From NCBI GenBank assembly GCA_945861535.1, contig CAMAUZ010000010.1:55771-119770 (forward strand): a stretch of DNA of 64,000 bases, in the 5' to 3' direction. Shown here one piece after another: positions 62,603-64,000 of this stretch; the stretch's first letter is position 1, and each line of letters opens with the position of its first letter. Made by a program: the position numbers and the translations under genes. This stretch comes from Akkermansia muciniphila (GTDB lineage Bacteria; Verrucomicrobiota; Verrucomicrobiia; Limisphaerales; BJHT01). Below the pieces are notes generated by a model. It searched no databases and was not told where the DNA came from. It was given only the letters and a program-made list of their open reading frames with translations.

Positions 62603-62699
62603 GGAGCGCGGCATTTATGCCGCTTCGGCGTGGAGCGCGGTGGGCGGATCCGAATGCGGTGCGACGCGCCGACGCTGAAGCGCCGTAAACGCCGCGCGC
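62603..62699. repeat. GGAGCGCGG-family mirror element (ATTTAT/GTAAAC hybrid)
   Basis: Left arm GGAGCGCGGCATTTATGCCG, right arm GCGCCGTAAACGCCGCGCGC, with the central GCGGATCCGAATGCGGTGCG spacer. Its right end stops 25 bp before the release-factor-like gene's stop codon. With the preceding element it fills the gap 62324-62724. Confidence 0.82.
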
Positions 62700-62724
62700 C
62701 CGGCGGCCCCGGCGACGCGCCAGA

Positions 62725-63138
62725 TCAATCGTCCGTAGTCCGGCGGCGAGCGCCCTTCTTGGCGGCATGGTGCGACTTGTCCGCGAGGATGCGCTGCTTG
62801 GCGGCGCGAGAGCGGCCACGTTTCTGGCGACGGACTTTTTCCCGCTGCGCTTGTTCCGCCGCGCGGTGCTTTTCGAGATGGGCGGCGATTTTTTCGATGA
62901 GCAGTTTCTTGGCAAGAAACCGGTTCTGGCCTTGGTGACGCGTGGTCTGGCACTTGACCTGCAAACCCGTCGGCCGATGCACGAGCATGACGCAAGTCGA
63001 GGTCTTGTTGACGTTCTGCCCGCCGTGTCCGCCGGAGCGAACAAACGTTTCCTCGAGATCTTCCTCGCGGATGCCCAGCGCGGTCATGCGTTGGGCAAGC
63101 TGGTCATCGTCAGCGGTGGCTGTCGGGATCGCACTCAT
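62725..63138 (-). CDS. release-factor-like ribosome rescue protein (GGQ domain only)
   Basis: 137 residues from ATG 63138 (MSAIPTATADDD). It has the catalytic core of class I release factors, with GGQ in FVRSGGHGGQNVNKTST, then VKCQTTRHQGQNRFLAKKLL. The stop-codon recognition domains are missing. A highly basic tail (KSHHAAKKGARRR) would enter an empty mRNA channel. This is the layout of ArfB and of the mitochondrial C12orf65-like proteins, which hydrolyse peptidyl-tRNA on stalled ribosomes. The HQGQNR wording is closer to the C12orf65 type. Confidence 0.9.
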   Translation of the reverse strand: MSAIPTATADDDQLAQRMTALGIREEDLEETFVRSGGHGGQNVNKTSTCVMLVHRPTGLQVKCQTTRHQGQNRFLAKKLLIEKIAAHLEKHRAAEQAQREKVRRQKRGRSRAAKQRILADKSHHAAKKGARRRTTDD

Positions 63139-63164
63139 GGCCGGAGCGTAGCGGGGGGCGGAAA

Positions 63165-63355
63165 AAAGCTCCAAGGACAAAGCTCAAAGCTCAAGGGAAT
63201 GGCCAAGGACCAAGAGCCAATGATCGGGCCGCCCTGCGAGTTTCGTGATTCAGCGATTGATCCGGACGACACGATCACTTTTACCGCGCCCGGCTTGTTC
63301 CTTGTTCCTTGTTCCTTCCCTTGAGCTTTGAGCTTTATTCTTTGAGCTTCGCTCC
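63165..63355. repeat. mirror element, CAAAGCTC family, second copy
   Basis: CAAGGACAAAGCTCAAAGCT at the left is mirrored by AGCTTTGAGCTTTATTC at the right, with AAGGGAATGGCCAAGGACCA/CCTTGTTCCTTCCC inside. It shares its shell with the pstC-pstA element at 8202-8480, but its centre (CGAGTTTCGTGATTCAGCG) is different. Confidence 0.85.
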
Positions 63356-63482
63356 GACGAGCACCGCCCCACCGGGCAGCGCCGCGCCTCGTCGAATCTT
63401 GCTTTGCGATTCGTCCGCCGCTTCGGCATCTTCCGCGCATTCCGAAACACAACTCAAACCTCGTAACTGAACAACAATCCAA

Positions 63483-64000
63483 ATGAACTCGTTATCTCGT
63501 CGGTGGGCGGCGGCAATTCTCGCGGTGGGCGCGTGGGCGACCACGTCGGTGGCCGTGGCGCAGGTCGGTGTGGGCGCGCGTCCGGCGCCGGGCGCGGAAG
63601 TCATCATCGATGGCACGCGGCAGATGCTGGATGACAAATGGATTTACTGGGAAGGTCCCGGTTTCAAGTCCGCCCTGCCCATCAAGTGGAAGATCGTCGA
63701 GGACCCCGTGGACAAGCCCGGCACGGTCGTGATGACCGACGATCCCGTCTCGGCCGGCGGCAAGTTCGGCACCGCGGACATCGTCACCAAGAAGGCCTAT
63801 CGCGATTTCCGGCTGCACATTGAATTCCTCGTCACGAACCCCCGCGGCAACAGCGGCGTGTATTTGCAGAACCGCTACGAGATTCAAATCATGGACGGCG
63901 ACAAGACCAAGCACGGCATGGGCGCGGTGATCAATGAAACGGAGGCGCCGTATCATCTCTACAAGGGCCTGGGCAAATGGAACGCCTACGACATCACCTT
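63483..64000 (+). CDS. DUF1080 (3-keto-disaccharide hydrolase-like) protein, 5' part
   Basis: 172 codons are visible before the window ends; no stop is reached. A signal peptide (WAAAILAVGAWATTSVAVAQ) precedes a concanavalin-like beta sandwich with the DUF1080 pattern. It runs WKIVEDPVDKPGTVVMTDDP, FGTADIVTKKAYRDFRLHIE, then NSGVYLQNRYEIQIMDGD and HLYKGLGKWNAYDI. The family is abundant in PVC bacteria and includes 3-keto-glycoside hydrolase-like proteins acting on sugars oxidised by Gfo/Idh-type enzymes. The start at 63483 is the only ATG consistent with a signal peptide. Confidence 0.88.
   Translation, partial: MNSLSRRWAAAILAVGAWATTSVAVAQVGVGARPAPGAEVIIDGTRQMLDDKWIYWEGPGFKSALPIKWKIVEDPVDKPGTVVMTDDPVSAGGKFGTADIVTKKAYRDFRLHIEFLVTNPRGNSGVYLQNRYEIQIMDGDKTKHGMGAVINETEAPYHLYKGLGKWNAYDIT

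Overview
The window is GC-rich bacterial chromosome, most likely from a Verrucomicrobiota species of the Pedosphaera/Limisphaerales kind. The evidence is lineage-typical protein families: a DUF1549/DUF1553 protein, a PVC-type membrane-bound dehydrogenase with HEAT and cytochrome c, DUF1080, twin-arginine Gfo/Idh/MocA and enolase-superfamily enzymes, and prenyltransferase-repeat secreted proteins. No ribosomal RNA, CRISPR array or recognisable transposase gene is present. There is one tRNA, tRNA-Leu(GAG).

Layout. Positions 1-15 kb read as a phosphate-starvation island: exbB-exbD, a lipoprotein, a coiled-coil protein, a broken metallophosphoesterase, a receiver-only regulator, a histone-H1-like protein, a 3' remnant of pstS, pstC-pstA-pstB, phoU, the ornithine-lipid genes olsB-olsA, a second receiver-only regulator and phoB. 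Four sites with the 7-4-7 direct repeat (11 bp period, TTGTCAC-like) of PhoB boxes lie upstream of exbB, the first receiver, pstC and olsB. No PhoR kinase is visible. Positions 15-37 kb hold tRNA-Leu, a YgdI-type lipoprotein, a vanadium-dependent haloperoxidase, a Gfo/Idh/MocA oxidoreductase, an unusual SDR, a large dehydrogenase-cytochrome, a 2285-residue secreted protein with 14 tandem NBR1-type Ig domains, a ferritin-like protein, a FitAB-type toxin-antitoxin pair and an esterase-SGNH fusion. Positions 37-44 kb carry a type II secretion/type IV pilus-like operon (ATPase, GspL-like, GspM-like, secretin). Positions 44-64 kb carry Mn-type superoxide dismutase, two tandem secreted enolase-superfamily dehydratases, a YdjY/prenyltransferase pair, DUF1549/DUF1553, an ECF sigma operon, CvfB, a release-factor-like rescue protein and the start of a DUF1080 protein.

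The most unusual feature is in the spaces between genes. Almost every gap over 200 bp contains one or more mirror-image elements of about 60-400 bp whose arms each carry their own hairpin. Several families occur two or more times in the window. Many share a GGAG (or GTAG) tetranucleotide at the foot of the hairpin, the signature of REP/REPIN elements mobilised by RAYT transposases. They are nested and hybrid, and they sit inside the pst operon. One copy splits the metallophosphoesterase, a half element abuts the truncated pstS, and element ends supply the stop codons of at least two other genes.

How it fits together: the first 15 kb would sense and import phosphate (Pst, PhoU, PhoB) and replace phospholipids by ornithine lipids under phosphate limitation. 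The repeats appear to be reshaping that island. The rest is a mixed set of secreted oxidative and hydrolytic enzymes for surface or polymer metabolism plus secretion machinery.
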